Shown one piece after another: positions 1 through 8,905 of a stretch of DNA of 64,000 nucleotides (positions are counted from its first letter, which is position 1; each line of letters starts with the position of its first letter). Under the pieces are notes generated by a model. It ran no database searches, had not been told where the DNA came from, and saw only the letters and a program-made list of their open reading frames with translations. Location: NCBI GenBank assembly GCA_029261655.1, contig JAJDAY010000026.1, forward strand, positions 326,362 to 390,361, written 5' to 3'. The stretch comes from Nitrospinaceae bacterium. Lineage in GTDB: Bacteria > Nitrospinota > Nitrospinia > Nitrospinales > VA-1. The position numbers were made by a program, and so were the translations under genes.

Positions 1-1917
1 GGCAGTCAAGCTGGCCACCCAGAAAACAACCACAAACTGCGTCCACACAAACAAGGTGTTGAAGGTCAGCATTTTTCCGGCCTCACCGATGGTCAAGGTA
101 TACGCGTCAACAGAGTTATCACGCACAACCTCGGTCACATGCCAGAACAACCGTACGGCTGAACGGATGTAGCCCATCAAACCCATCAACCAGGTAAACG
201 AAATGGCCAGGAGAAAGATCGCGTAGGTCCCCACTTTTGACTGGGTTCCCCATTGGATCTCCCCATAAGATTCCGAATCCTTGAACATGGATATATTGAT
301 CGCCGTTCCAACAAACAATGTCGTCAAGGTGGTTGTCACCTGCGGAACAGAAAGACCCACCCGCACGTTGGCAGGGAGGAAATAACCGTACACACCAAGG
401 AAAATGATGTTGGCCGCCGCGCCGATGAAAATAGCGGTCAGCCAGCAGTTTCCGATGGTTTGCCACGGAACGGTTATCTTCTTGTTCGCCTTCTGATACA
501 GAAGAAAGCAGAGGACGGTGGTTGTGATCATCAGGTTCACAGCTGTGTTCTTAGCCGACATGACCCCGAAATGACCAACAATCGGATGTTGCGCCCCTCC
601 CATCGCCTTCAACTCCGCAGGAGTCATAACGATCGTATGCGGCGTCATCCACATGGTGAAACACACGATCAGCAGAAGGATCATGTATTTCGCGTACTTC
701 ATATAACGGTGCGCCCCCCTGACGCGGGACATACCGTTGTGCAGGTACGAGTTCGCTCCGAAAAACAGCAAGCCGATCATGACCGCTTGAATGATGAACA
801 ACCAAGCCATGATTCCACCCATCAGAGTGATTCCCATCTGCTGGCGGAAAGCATAAACTTCTTTCATCAGCCAGTAACCTGCGAATGGCAGGGGAATCAG
901 ACCAAAAATACAGATAAACATGGCCACATAACAAACCCAGTCATAATGCGCTCTTTCTTCTTCGGTTTTGGCGGTCAGGTAATGATAAGCCGCGTAAGCA
1001 CCAACGATACCGCCACCGAAAACGATATTGCCCAGGATCCTGTGCACGCCAACCGGGTTCCACAATGTGGAATGGATCACGTGCCAAATGTTTCCGAGAA
1101 ATCGTCCCTGCTCGTCAATACCACCGGGAGCCTGCATGAAGGTCGCCCAGGAGTTGGCCAAATACATCAATACCGTACCGATCAGGTTGAGAAGAACGGA
1201 CAAGCTACAATGGATCCATTTCAGGAAAGGATCATTGTTCATTTTATCCCAACCGTAGTAATAAACGTAAAGAACCCCGCTTTCCGCCAGAAACATGAGA
1301 GCGTACACATGCATAACAGGGCGAAAAATTCCAGCCATGTATTTAAAAAAGCCTGGGAAAAGGGTGATGAAGGTAAATAGCAAAATACCGCCGAGGATGG
1401 CGGTCCAGGAATACGCTGTCAGGCTGACCTTCATGAGGTCATGAGCCAGTCGGTCGTATTTCGCTGACATGATGGGGTCTGATTCTTTGGTCCGAATACC
1501 AACGAACTCAATCAACATACAGAAGATCGGAACCGCCAGAACGAAACTGCCAAAATACAAATGCTGTTGATTGGCCATCCAAAGAATCATCCGGCTGGGC
1601 GCGAACTCATACGTATTGTAATCTTCCGGTCCCAGTTCAGGAGCAGGAAAACCACTGACAGGACCTTTGAGGGGGTTGCCTTCCCAGTCCTTATAAAATA
1701 CGTCCTGGCCCCATTCGATTTCAGCCTCGCCTTCACCTTCGCCTGCCGCCTCCTCTGCCTGAACTTCCTTGGCAAAAGCCTCTTCCGCAAATGCCTGTCC
1801 GGCATAAGCTTCTTTAGCAACCGCATCGGTCGCAAAAGCGGGCAACAGGTAAATGGCAAATGCCATGACCATTGCAAGTGATAATGCTTGGTATCTTCCA
1901 GTTTGTTTCCCCAGCAT
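1..1917 (-). CDS. Cytochrome bd-like quinol oxidase subunit I (CydA-like), C-terminus cut by the window
   Basis: The frame stays open from ATG 1917 to the window edge, so about 639 residues are visible and the C-terminus is missing. An AAGGAGGTC ribosome site lies just upstream of the ATG. The protein starts with a signal-anchor-like stretch, followed by an Ala/Glu-rich linker (about residues 25-55) and then many membrane helices. CydA-like features are a QQH motif in the first conserved helix, an LANSWATFMQAP stretch matching the ANSWM(Q)xP signature, and NPVGVHRILGN. Divergent bd-like oxidases with such N-terminal extensions are described in nitrite-oxidising bacteria, where they are proposed as terminal or quinol oxidases. 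That role here is inference. The missing C-terminal part prevents a check of all haem ligands. Confidence 0.6.
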   Translation of the reverse strand, partial: MLGKQTGRYQALSLAMVMAFAIYLLPAFATDAVAKEAYAGQAFAEEAFAKEVQAEEAAGEGEGEAEIEWGQDVFYKDWEGNPLKGPVSGFPAPELGPEDYNTYEFAPSRMILWMANQQHLYFGSFVLAVPIFCMLIEFVGIRTKESDPIMSAKYDRLAHDLMKVSLTAYSWTAILGGILLFTFITLFPGFFKYMAGIFRPVMHVYALMFLAESGVLYVYYYGWDKMNNDPFLKWIHCSLSVLLNLIGTVLMYLANSWATFMQAPGGIDEQGRFLGNIWHVIHSTLWNPVGVHRILGNIVFGGGIVGAYAAYHYLTAKTEEERAHYDWVCYVAMFICIFGLIPLPFAGYWLMKEVYAFRQQMGITLMGGIMAWLFIIQAVMIGLLFFGANSYLHNGMSRVRGAHRYMKYAKYMILLLIVCFTMWMTPHTIVMTPAELKAMGGAQHPIVGHFGVMSAKNTAVNLMITTTVLCFLLYQKANKKITVPWQTIGNCWLTAIFIGAAANIIFLGVYGYFLPANVRVGLSVPQVTTTLTTLFVGTAINISMFKDSESYGEIQWGTQSKVGTYAIFLLAISFTWLMGLMGYIRSAVRLFWHVTEVVRDNSVDAYTLTIGEAGKMLTFNTLFVWTQFVVVFWVASLTA

Positions 1918-2209
1918 GGTTTTGACCTCCTTAAAGGACCCTTCAATAAAAAAAATTTTGGGAAATTTATCTTTATCTATATGTATTCAAAATTTGAAAA
2001 ATTTTCTAACTATAAAAATTATTTCCAACCTTAAAATTTACTCTTAAAAAAACACCTGAATACCGAGTTCCGCTGCTGTCTAAAACCGACCCTAACGCGG
2101 CTATATAAAACTGCCGACTTATAAGACCAATTTTTTCAATGTATAGCTCTGGTTTGCCACCGCCTTTTGGTCTGATTTTCCGAGGGCATATTATTACAAA
2201 TTTTTGCAT

Positions 2210-2238
2210 TATTTACCATAGGGAAAAAACCATGTCAA
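2210..2238 (-). promoter_or_regulatory. Putative sigma-70 promoter of the bd-like oxidase gene
   Basis: Read on the minus strand, a perfect TTGACA (2238-2233) is followed after 17 bp by TAAATA (2215-2210). The -35 box is ideal and the -10 box is only fair. It would give an AT-rich 5' leader of nearly 290 nt. The 382-bp gap 1918-2299 holds nothing else I can name, and I could not fit a known riboswitch to the leader. Confidence 0.45.
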
Positions 2239-2299
2239 GGTAAATCGATTTCCGTGGGAATTATTAAAAACACAGACTTTATGTGGATTTCAACCGAAC

Positions 2300-3583
2300 T
2301 CATTTCAGCCTTATTTTTACCGCTTCCGCATGGGCGTCCAGATCCTCCATTTCCGCCAAAATAGTCACCGCATCGGCACTCTTTTGAAGCGCGGTTTTTG
2401 AGTAGCCGATCAGGCTGATGCGTTTGATAAAATCATACACCCCCAATGGCGAGGAAAACCTCGCGGTCCCGCTGGTGGGCAGAACATGGTTCGGCCCTGC
2501 GATATAATCCCCCATCGCCTCCGGGGTGAAGTTTCCAAGAAATATGGCCCCCGCATTCTTTATTTTTTTCGCCCAGGTTTCGGGGTTTTCCAGCGCCAGC
2601 TCAAGATGCTCGGAGGCGATCCTATTAGCCAGATCAATGCCATCGGCAAGAGAAGCCACGACCAGCAGGCGGCATTGGCTGTCGAGAGACGCCGCGATAA
2701 TTTTCTCCCGATTGCGCTGATTTTTCTGTTTATCCAGTTCGACACGGACCGCCCGGGCCAGGGACTCCGACGGAGTCACCAGGATCGTCACAGCTTCCTC
2801 ATCGTGCTCGGCCTGGGATAATAGATCCGCCGCAATGAATTCGGCGCGGGCGGACTCGTCCGCCACAATGAGTATTTCACTGGGACCGGCGATCATGTCG
2901 ATATCGACCACTCCGAACACCATACGTTTGGCAAGAGCGACATAAATATTGCCGGGGCCGACGATTTTGTCCACACCGGGAATGGTTTCAGTTCCAAAGG
3001 CCATTGCCGCGACCGCCTGCGCTCCGCCTGCCTTATAAATCTCCGTGACGCCCGCAATGTCTGCGGCAACCAGAGCATGGGGGCTGAACTCTCCGTCAGG
3101 CGCCGGACTGCACATGATGATCCGCTCCACCCCTGCCACCTTCGCTGGAATAGCGTTCATCAATACGGAAGAGGGATAAGACGCTTTTCCGCCTGGAACA
3201 TAAATTCCGACAATTTCGAGAGGCCGAATCATCTGCCCCAGTAAAATTTCGTCCTGCCGATACTCCCAGGATTCCTGCACCTGCCGTTGATGGAATTCCC
3301 TTATATTGTTGGCCGCCAGTTTGAGAGCGTCGATTTGCTCGGGCCGAACACGGTCGTAGGCTTGCTTGATTTCATCTGGCATCACCCGCAATTGCTCAAG
3401 CGACATTTCATGTCGGTCAAAACGATGGGTGTATTCCAACACGGCGGAATCGCCTTTTAAGCGGACATCCTGCAAAATATTCCGCACGGTTTCGTCATGA
3501 TTCATAAAGTCCACGTCCGCCCGGTTCACCAGGGCATCGACAATAGAATCGAAATCGCTGTCTGTGTATTTGTAAATTTTCAT
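2300..3583 (-). CDS. hisD: Histidinol dehydrogenase
   Basis: This enzyme performs the last two NAD-linked oxidations of histidine synthesis, L-histidinol to L-histidine, in the cytosol. The 427-residue product has normal family length. It shows the YVPGGKASYPSSVLM block, the GAQAVAAMAFGTETI and VDKIVGPGNIYVA nucleotide-binding region, the DMIAGPSE motif, QAEHDEEA (zinc/catalytic His-Glu region) and GPNHVLPTSGTARFSSPL near the C-terminus. Its start lies 4 bp after the stop of the upstream minus-strand transferase gene, so the two are probably cotranscribed. No other his genes are in the window. Confidence 0.96.
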   Translation of the reverse strand: MKIYKYTDSDFDSIVDALVNRADVDFMNHDETVRNILQDVRLKGDSAVLEYTHRFDRHEMSLEQLRVMPDEIKQAYDRVRPEQIDALKLAANNIREFHQRQVQESWEYRQDEILLGQMIRPLEIVGIYVPGGKASYPSSVLMNAIPAKVAGVERIIMCSPAPDGEFSPHALVAADIAGVTEIYKAGGAQAVAAMAFGTETIPGVDKIVGPGNIYVALAKRMVFGVVDIDMIAGPSEILIVADESARAEFIAADLLSQAEHDEEAVTILVTPSESLARAVRVELDKQKNQRNREKIIAASLDSQCRLLVVASLADGIDLANRIASEHLELALENPETWAKKIKNAGAIFLGNFTPEAMGDYIAGPNHVLPTSGTARFSSPLGVYDFIKRISLIGYSKTALQKSADAVTILAEMEDLDAHAEAVKIRLK

Positions 3584-3587
3584 GCAG

Positions 3588-4277
3588 TTAAATATCCAGC
3601 CCTTTTAAAAATTCGCTTGTGGCCCCGATGTTATCCAGGCCCGCCTGGGCGATCAGTTCCAGATGAGTTTTTAAAAATTTCAAATCCTCCTCGCGGTCGA
3701 CGTCATACCAGGGAGGAAGCAGTTCAAGAGAGCATTTATATTTTTTTACGCGGTCCAGAGTTTGTTGCAAAACCTTCTCAGATCCCCATTCAATACCATC
3801 GGCAAACACATTCACCGGTTTTAGATACATGCCGATCAAATAATAGCCGCCGTCCGTACTGGGGCCGACCACCAGATCCTTCTCGGAATCAAGGGCCGTT
3901 TCTATGTAGGCGACGGGCAGAGACGGACTGTCCGAACCGATGATGACGACACGCTCATAGCCTTCATCGAACCGTGCCTGAAAGGCATTGAACATCCTTT
4001 CGCCTAAATCCTCCCCCTCCTGTAGAAACACCTCCGGGGGAGTCTCTTGATTCTTAATCTCCTGGGAAAAATACCCGGACGAATCCGAAGGGGCGACGCC
4101 AATGAAGGGGTCCGCCGTTTTTACCCCGCAAATTTTATCGATGCTGTCTTTTAAAAACCGGGTGTATAACTCAAGAATCGAATCCTGATTCAGGAAAGGA
4201 GCCAGTCGCGTTTTAACCTTACCCGCCACCGGATCGCGAGCGAAAAGGATGATAGCTTTTGTTTGTCTTTTTGTCAT
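3588..4277 (-). CDS. TIGR04282/DUF2064 family nucleotidyl/glycosyltransferase-like protein
   Basis: The 229-residue protein begins with an ILFARDPVAGKVKTRLAPFL-type signature, the glycosyltransferase-A-like nucleotide-binding N-terminus shared by the CofC/DUF2064/TIGR04282 group. GSDSPSLP (about residues 110-117) and GPSTDGGYYLIGM (about 130-145) are the other family blocks; their acidic residues probably bind a metal-nucleotide. Some relatives are annotated as arsenosugar-biosynthesis glycosyltransferases, but the substrate here cannot be read from sequence. It is the first gene of a likely two-gene unit with hisD and is divergent from the PAP2 gene. Confidence 0.8.
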   Translation of the reverse strand: MTKRQTKAIILFARDPVAGKVKTRLAPFLNQDSILELYTRFLKDSIDKICGVKTADPFIGVAPSDSSGYFSQEIKNQETPPEVFLQEGEDLGERMFNAFQARFDEGYERVVIIGSDSPSLPVAYIETALDSEKDLVVGPSTDGGYYLIGMYLKPVNVFADGIEWGSEKVLQQTLDRVKKYKCSLELLPPWYDVDREEDLKFLKTHLELIAQAGLDNIGATSEFLKGLDI

Positions 4278-4406
4278 TTATTAAATACAGAAGCCGACGT
4301 GTCCGCCCTGTTTGCACGCTCCCACCTGACAATGGATTTGACTCGCCCTGTAAAACCCCATAAAATTCAGATACTTTATTAACAGGCTTTTTGAAGGAGA
4401 CTCATC

Positions 4407-4946
4407 ATTCTTTACGACTGGGACCTTGCGATTTTCAACTGGATCAATTCACATTTTCGATATTCCCTGGTAGAGAAGTTTATGTCATTCATCACCATCA
4501 AACAAAATTTTATTGTTCCGGGGGTGATTCTAATCCTCCTGGTTCTCTGGTTTTATAAACTGCGCGGGCTTGCTTTCCTCATCGCGACCGCGGCCTTCGT
4601 GGGGTTGAATGACTTCATCAGCCACAATTTTCTGAAGGAAATCGTCGCCCGTCCCCGTCCCTGTCACTCCCTGCCCGATTTACAGCATATCGTCAACTGC
4701 TCCAACAGTTATTCGTTTCCATCCAATCACGCCAGCAATCTATTCACTGCGGCGACCGTGACGAGCCTGTGTTTCAGAAAAATGGCCTTCATCGCCTACA
4801 CTTGCGCCTTGCTGGTCGGCTATTCCAGGGTTTATCTTGGAGTTCATTATCCCTCCGATGTTCTGGGCGGAGCCCTTTGGGGTATTATGATGGGTACTCT
4901 GGGATACCTGTTTTACAAAAAAATCCGCAAGTTATTGAAAGCGTGA
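4407..4946 (+). CDS. PAP2-family membrane phosphatase with a probable ATT start codon
   Basis: The protein carries the three PAP2 phosphatase motifs: K-x6-RP (KEIVARPRP), PSNHAS in place of PSGH, and SR-x5-H-x3-D (SRVYLGVHYPSD). About four or five helices surround them. The family includes undecaprenyl-pyrophosphate and lipid A phosphatases. The first ATG in frame (4482) would remove the typical family N-terminus (LYDWDLAIFNWIN). That sequence is encoded just upstream, after an in-frame TGA at 4392, with no ATG, GTG or TTG available. AAGGAG (4394-4399) sits 7 nt before ATT 4407, making ATT the likely start and a product of 179 residues. The specific substrate is unknown; position before heptosyltransferases suggests an envelope role. 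Confidence 0.8.
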   Translation: MLYDWDLAIFNWINSHFRYSLVEKFMSFITIKQNFIVPGVILILLVLWFYKLRGLAFLIATAAFVGLNDFISHNFLKEIVARPRPCHSLPDLQHIVNCSNSYSFPSNHASNLFTAATVTSLCFRKMAFIAYTCALLVGYSRVYLGVHYPSDVLGGALWGIMMGTLGYLFYKKIRKLLKA

Positions 4947-4959
4947 AATCCCATTCAAA

Positions 4960-6039
4960 ATGACCGATCCACAAAAAAAGTTTTTATTCATCAGGGTGAG
5001 TTCGCTGGGCGACGTGGTCCATGCCCTGCCCGCTTTGTCCGCGCTTCGCGTCAACCACCCTACCGCCGCCATTACCTGGCTGGTAGAAGAACCCTACCGG
5101 GACCTGCTTTACAATAATTCCGACCTCGATGAAGTCATCGTCATCAGAACGAGGCATTGGCGCAAAAACTGGACGTTGAAAACTCTCGGCGAAATCCGGG
5201 ACACCATATCCCTGTTGCGCAAACGTCGATTCGATGTCTCGCTGGACTTGCAAGGGCTGATAAAAACGGGCCTGATCGCCTTCCTCTCGGGAGCGCGCCT
5301 GCGTCTGGGTCTCAACCGAAAAAACTGCCGGGAGCCTTTGAACGCTTTATTCACCCATAAAAAAGCTTCTTTTGTGGAGAAAGGTTCTCATGTGGTGGGC
5401 ATTTCCCTCAATCTCATTCGCCTGACGGGAGGAACGGAACCTGTACCTCAGCCACATCCATTGGAAGTGCCTGATGAGATCCGGGAAAAAGTGGCCGTTT
5501 TTTTCAAGGACAACCCCGATCTCACAGCGAAGCCGATCGCGGTCATCAACCCGGGCGCGGGATTTCCCACCAAGTTGTGGAAACTGGATCGGTTCGCAAA
5601 ACTTGCCGACCGCATTGTCCGGGAGCAGGGACTTAATATATTATTAGCCTGGGGTCCGGGAGAAAAGCCAATGGCCCAACGAATCGCCGACTTGATGGAG
5701 GAAAAGTCGTGGCTCGCGCCGGAGACTTCCATTCAGGAGTCCATCGCCCTGTTCGGTCACACAGCCTTGATGATAAGTTGCGACTCCGGCCCGCTTCACC
5801 TTTGCGCAGGCATGGGCCTTCCCACGGTCTCCATTTTTGGTCCCACGGACCCTGTCAGAAACGGACCTTACGGACCCAATCATCATGTGGTATATAAGGA
5901 AATGCCCTGCAGTTTCTGCTGGAAAAAAACCTGCGCGATCGAGACTCACGATTGCATGGAACAGATCGAGGTGGATGAGGTGTATCAGGCGGTCAAGACC
6001 AGCGTCTCCAAATTTGTGAATATGACTGCTTCCCGGTAA
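4960..6039 (+). CDS. waaC: Lipopolysaccharide heptosyltransferase I-like (GT9)
   Basis: The 359-residue GT9 glycosyltransferase probably transfers a heptose to the inner LPS core (Kdo) at the cytoplasmic face of the inner membrane. It begins with FLFIRVSSLGDVVHALPA, the classic WaaC start with the DVVHALPA motif. It has NPGAGFPTKLWKLDRFA at the start of the nucleotide-sugar domain and SCDSGPLHLCAGMGLPTVSIFGPTDPVRNGPYG near the C-terminus. CSFCWKKTC near residue 325 is a Cys cluster often seen in this subgroup. It begins 13 bp after the PAP2 gene and is followed by a Trm112-like gene and a second GT9 gene, an envelope-building cluster. The I versus II assignment rests on similarity. Confidence 0.85.
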   Translation: MTDPQKKFLFIRVSSLGDVVHALPALSALRVNHPTAAITWLVEEPYRDLLYNNSDLDEVIVIRTRHWRKNWTLKTLGEIRDTISLLRKRRFDVSLDLQGLIKTGLIAFLSGARLRLGLNRKNCREPLNALFTHKKASFVEKGSHVVGISLNLIRLTGGTEPVPQPHPLEVPDEIREKVAVFFKDNPDLTAKPIAVINPGAGFPTKLWKLDRFAKLADRIVREQGLNILLAWGPGEKPMAQRIADLMEEKSWLAPETSIQESIALFGHTALMISCDSGPLHLCAGMGLPTVSIFGPTDPVRNGPYGPNHHVVYKEMPCSFCWKKTCAIETHDCMEQIEVDEVYQAVKTSVSKFVNMTASR

Positions 6040-6069
6040 AACTTTTAACTTTCAAAACGAGGTGACTGA

Positions 6070-6240
6070 ATGGCAATTGATAAGGAATTACTTGAAATTC
6101 TGGCGTGCCCGAAATGCAAGGGCGACCTTGAGCTCACTCCCGAAGAGGATGGCATTGTCTGCAACACCTGTAAGTTGAAGTACCCCATCAAGGAGGACAT
6201 CCCCATCATGCTGGTGGACGAGGCGATCTCCCTCGATTGA
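6070..6240 (+). CDS. Trm112-like / UPF0434 small zinc-ribbon protein
   Basis: This 56-residue ORF starts at ATG 6070 behind a GAGGTGA ribosome site. The sequence LLEILACPKCKGDLELT then VCNTCKLKYPIKEDIPIML matches the bacterial Trm112/UPF0434 (YcaR-like) family. Its four cysteines form two CxxC knuckles that bind zinc. Eukaryotic Trm112 activates methyltransferases. Bacterial members frequently lie next to LPS genes such as lpxK and waa, as here between two heptosyltransferases, but their role is not settled. Confidence 0.85.
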   Translation: MAIDKELLEILACPKCKGDLELTPEEDGIVCNTCKLKYPIKEDIPIMLVDEAISLD

Positions 6241-6274
6241 GAATGTTCTTCCTGAACAGCAAAGGCTAAAATTC

Positions 6275-7333
6275 ATGGGCGAACTTTCAAAAATTTTAGA
6301 ACAATATGCCAAAAAAGTCCTATGGAAAGTTTTGGGTTTTTTGTTTGCCAAAAAACAATCCGAAAAACTGCCGCTCGATTTAGAAAACGTCAAGTCCGTC
6401 CTGATCGTGCGTCCCGACCGTTTGGGAGATGTCGTCCTGTCGCTTCCTGTATACGAGTCTGTCAAGTTATCCATCCCCGGCGTGCGCCTGACCGCCCTTG
6501 TCGATAAATCCCATACCGGGCTACTGACGGACAACCCCGACATCGACGAAGTTTTAGCATGGGACCCTAAACAGCCCTGGAGAACGCTACGCATCCTGCG
6601 CCGGGAAAAATTCGACCTGGCGTTCACCCTCAACAAAAACTTCAGCGCCACCGCTTCTTTATTCACGCTGGTATCCGGCGCCCGTTGCCGGGTGGGTTAC
6701 AAGCAAACGCAAAACGCGTGGATGCACGATGTTCAAGTGGTCATCGACCCGGAACCCAGACATGAAATAGAAAATAATCTTGAACTGCTGAAAGCCGTCG
6801 GGTTACGAAAAATCACGCCCAACCCGAAGCTGTTTTTCAGTGACAAAGAAACTGAAAAAATCACCGCCCTCCTGACCGCAAAAAACAGGTATCCCGACCA
6901 CCCGCTGGTTCTCATCAAACCCGGCACCCGCGTGCCTGAATGGGGATGGCGGCTGGAAAAATTTCAAGCGGTGACGGATCATCTTTTAAAAACAGAAACA
7001 GCGGAAGTCTTTCTCATCAGCGGCCCCGGCGAGGAAACCATGGCCGATCAATTCATCCGCGGCATGGAGCGAACACCTGTGCGCCTGCCTCCCTTGTCGA
7101 TCAAGGAACTGGGCCTGCTGATTCAGAAAAGCGATCTTCTGTTTTGCAATCACACCGGAATCATGCATCTGGCGAGCGCCGTTCAAACGCCTGTGTTAGC
7201 GATTTTCAAACATGGGGAAATTGCGCGCTGGGGACCGTATAATACCACCAGTATCATTCTGGAAGAGAGAAACTCGGATGCCCTGTCGCCGGAAACCGTG
7301 ATTGAATCCATCGAAAAATTGTTGAACCCATAA
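6275..7333 (+). CDS. GT9 family heptosyltransferase
   Basis: A second GT9 glycosyltransferase of 352 residues. VLIVRPDRLGDVVLSLPVYESV is the characteristic N-terminal motif, preceded by about 40 extra residues. VLIKPGTRVPEWGWRLEKFQAV and CNHTGIMHLASAVQTPVLAIF make up the nucleotide-sugar domain. It differs enough from the gene at 4960 to be a distinct transferase, perhaps heptosyltransferase II, III or a related sugar transferase. The gap to the Trm112-like gene is 34 bp, so the run 4407-7333 probably forms one transcript. Confidence 0.8.
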   Translation: MGELSKILEQYAKKVLWKVLGFLFAKKQSEKLPLDLENVKSVLIVRPDRLGDVVLSLPVYESVKLSIPGVRLTALVDKSHTGLLTDNPDIDEVLAWDPKQPWRTLRILRREKFDLAFTLNKNFSATASLFTLVSGARCRVGYKQTQNAWMHDVQVVIDPEPRHEIENNLELLKAVGLRKITPNPKLFFSDKETEKITALLTAKNRYPDHPLVLIKPGTRVPEWGWRLEKFQAVTDHLLKTETAEVFLISGPGEETMADQFIRGMERTPVRLPPLSIKELGLLIQKSDLLFCNHTGIMHLASAVQTPVLAIFKHGEIARWGPYNTTSIILEERNSDALSPETVIESIEKLLNP

Positions 7334-7356
7334 AATTCACCAAGGACAACATTTAC

Positions 7357-8868
7357 ATGAACGAAAATTCCTCACCCCAGACAGACAAGAAAACTTCCAC
7401 AGTCGCCACGAACGGACTCATTTTCAACGAACCGGTGGTTTTCGATTTAGGATCTCCCGGCAGACAGGCGTATTCCCTGCCCGAATGCGACGTGCCTGAA
7501 GTGGAAATAGAAACCCTCCTGCCGCCGGACGAAATCCGCGGCCCGATCGACGACTTCCCGGAGCTTGGCGAACTCGACGTGGTGCGCCATTTCACCCGGC
7601 TTTCGCAATGGAATTTCAGCATCGACACCAATTTTTATCCTCTGGGTTCGTGCACCATGAAATACAACCCGAAAATCAACGAAAACATGGCAAGACTGCC
7701 GGGTTTCAGCCAGCATCATCCGTACACGCCGGAAGAGTTTTCCCAGGGCAGTCTGCAAGTTCTGTTTGATCTCCAGGAATGCCTGCAAGAAATCAGCGGC
7801 ATGCCGCATGTGAGCCTGCAACCCGCCGCCGGAGCGCAGGGGGAATTCGCGGGCATGCTCATGATTCACGATTATCTGGCGGCCCAGGGCAACCCGCGCA
7901 AAAAAGTCCTGCTCCCGGACTCCGCCCACGGAACCAACCCCGCAAGTTCGGCGCTCTGCGGTTACACGGCGATTCAGATCCCCTCGAACAAAGACGGATT
8001 GATCGACATAGAAAAACTGGAACAGTTGATGGATGGGGATACGGCGGCGATCATGCTGACCAATCCCAACACGCTGGGCATGTTCGAGAAGGATATTCTC
8101 AAAATCACCGACATCGTGCACAAAAAAGGCGGGCTGGTTTATTGTGACGGCGCCAACTTAAACGCCGTCATGGGCATCGTCAAAATGGGCGAAATGGGCA
8201 TTGACGTTCTGCACTTCAACCTGCACAAAACATTTTCGACTCCTCACGGCGGCGGCGGACCCGGCGCGGGACCCGTGGGCGTTCAGGAAAAACTCGCCTC
8301 GTTTCTCCCGGTTCCGGTGATTGAAAAAAATGGGTCTCATTACCATATGAACTATGACCGACCGCAAAGCATCGGCAAACTGAAAATCTTTTACGGCAAT
8401 TTCGGAATTTTGCTCCGCGCCTACGCCTACATCCTCACATTAGGACCGGACGGCATCAAAGAAGCCGCCCAATCGGCGGTGTTGAACGCCAACTACATCA
8501 AATCGCAGTTGAAAGATATTTATCACCTGCCCTACCCCGGCCCGAGCCTGCACGAATGCGTGTTCAACGACAAAAACCAGGCGGGATCGAAAGTCACGAC
8601 CATGGACATCGCCAAGGCACTCATCGATCATGGGTTTCATCCGCCCACCGTGTATTTTCCGCTGATCGTGAAAGCCGCGCTGATGGTGGAACCCACAGAA
8701 ACGGAATCGAAAGAAACTCTCGACCAGTTCATCCAGGCCATGAAAGTTATCGCCGAGCAAGCCAAGGACGATCCCGACGCCGTACACGACACCCCCAAGC
8801 GGCCCAAAGTCTCCCGACCCGACGAAGCCCACGCCGCAAGGCATCCCAGGCTGAGGTGGAAAAAATAA
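7357..8868 (+). CDS. gcvPB: Glycine dehydrogenase (decarboxylating) subunit 2
   Basis: The 503-residue protein is the PLP-containing half of a split P-protein of the glycine cleavage system. The blocks FYPLGSCTMKYNPK, LPDSAHGTNPASSALCGY, LTNPNTLGMFE and the PLP-lysine region DVLHFNLHKTFSTPHGGGGPGAGPVG are all visible. The system cleaves glycine to CO2, ammonia and methylene-THF, or runs in reverse. Subunit 1 (gcvPA), gcvT and gcvH are not downstream and presumably lie elsewhere. The gene begins 23 bp after the heptosyltransferase stop without obvious functional linkage. Confidence 0.95.
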   Translation: MNENSSPQTDKKTSTVATNGLIFNEPVVFDLGSPGRQAYSLPECDVPEVEIETLLPPDEIRGPIDDFPELGELDVVRHFTRLSQWNFSIDTNFYPLGSCTMKYNPKINENMARLPGFSQHHPYTPEEFSQGSLQVLFDLQECLQEISGMPHVSLQPAAGAQGEFAGMLMIHDYLAAQGNPRKKVLLPDSAHGTNPASSALCGYTAIQIPSNKDGLIDIEKLEQLMDGDTAAIMLTNPNTLGMFEKDILKITDIVHKKGGLVYCDGANLNAVMGIVKMGEMGIDVLHFNLHKTFSTPHGGGGPGAGPVGVQEKLASFLPVPVIEKNGSHYHMNYDRPQSIGKLKIFYGNFGILLRAYAYILTLGPDGIKEAAQSAVLNANYIKSQLKDIYHLPYPGPSLHECVFNDKNQAGSKVTTMDIAKALIDHGFHPPTVYFPLIVKAALMVEPTETESKETLDQFIQAMKVIAEQAKDDPDAVHDTPKRPKVSRPDEAHAARHPRLRWKK

Positions 8869-8870
8869 TT

Positions 8871-8905
8871 CTCCCCCTTTTTGAAGGGGGCTGGGGGGAG
8901 TTTTT
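8871..8905 (+). terminator. C/G-block hairpin with T-tract after gcvPB
   Basis: CTCCCCCTTTTT is followed by GAAGGGGG, then by CTGGGGGGAG and five T residues. Either G-block can pair with the first C-block (7-8 bp stem). The position right after the gcvPB stop and the T-run suit a Rho-independent terminator. Similar C5T5/G5 sequences are common dispersed repeats in environmental genomes, so it may also be repeat-derived. Confidence 0.5.

Noticed and set aside
253-1380. 375-codon plus-strand ORF
   Set aside because: It is antisense to the bd-like oxidase, its translation is rich in His/Arg/Gln without domain pattern, and the minus frame has a good ribosome site and membrane protein features.
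2100-2210. Cyclic-di-GMP or other riboswitch in the bd-like gene leader
   Set aside because: A GGCAAACC segment resembles part of the c-di-GMP-I consensus, but the GGGACGCAAAGCC and tetraloop receptor parts are missing.
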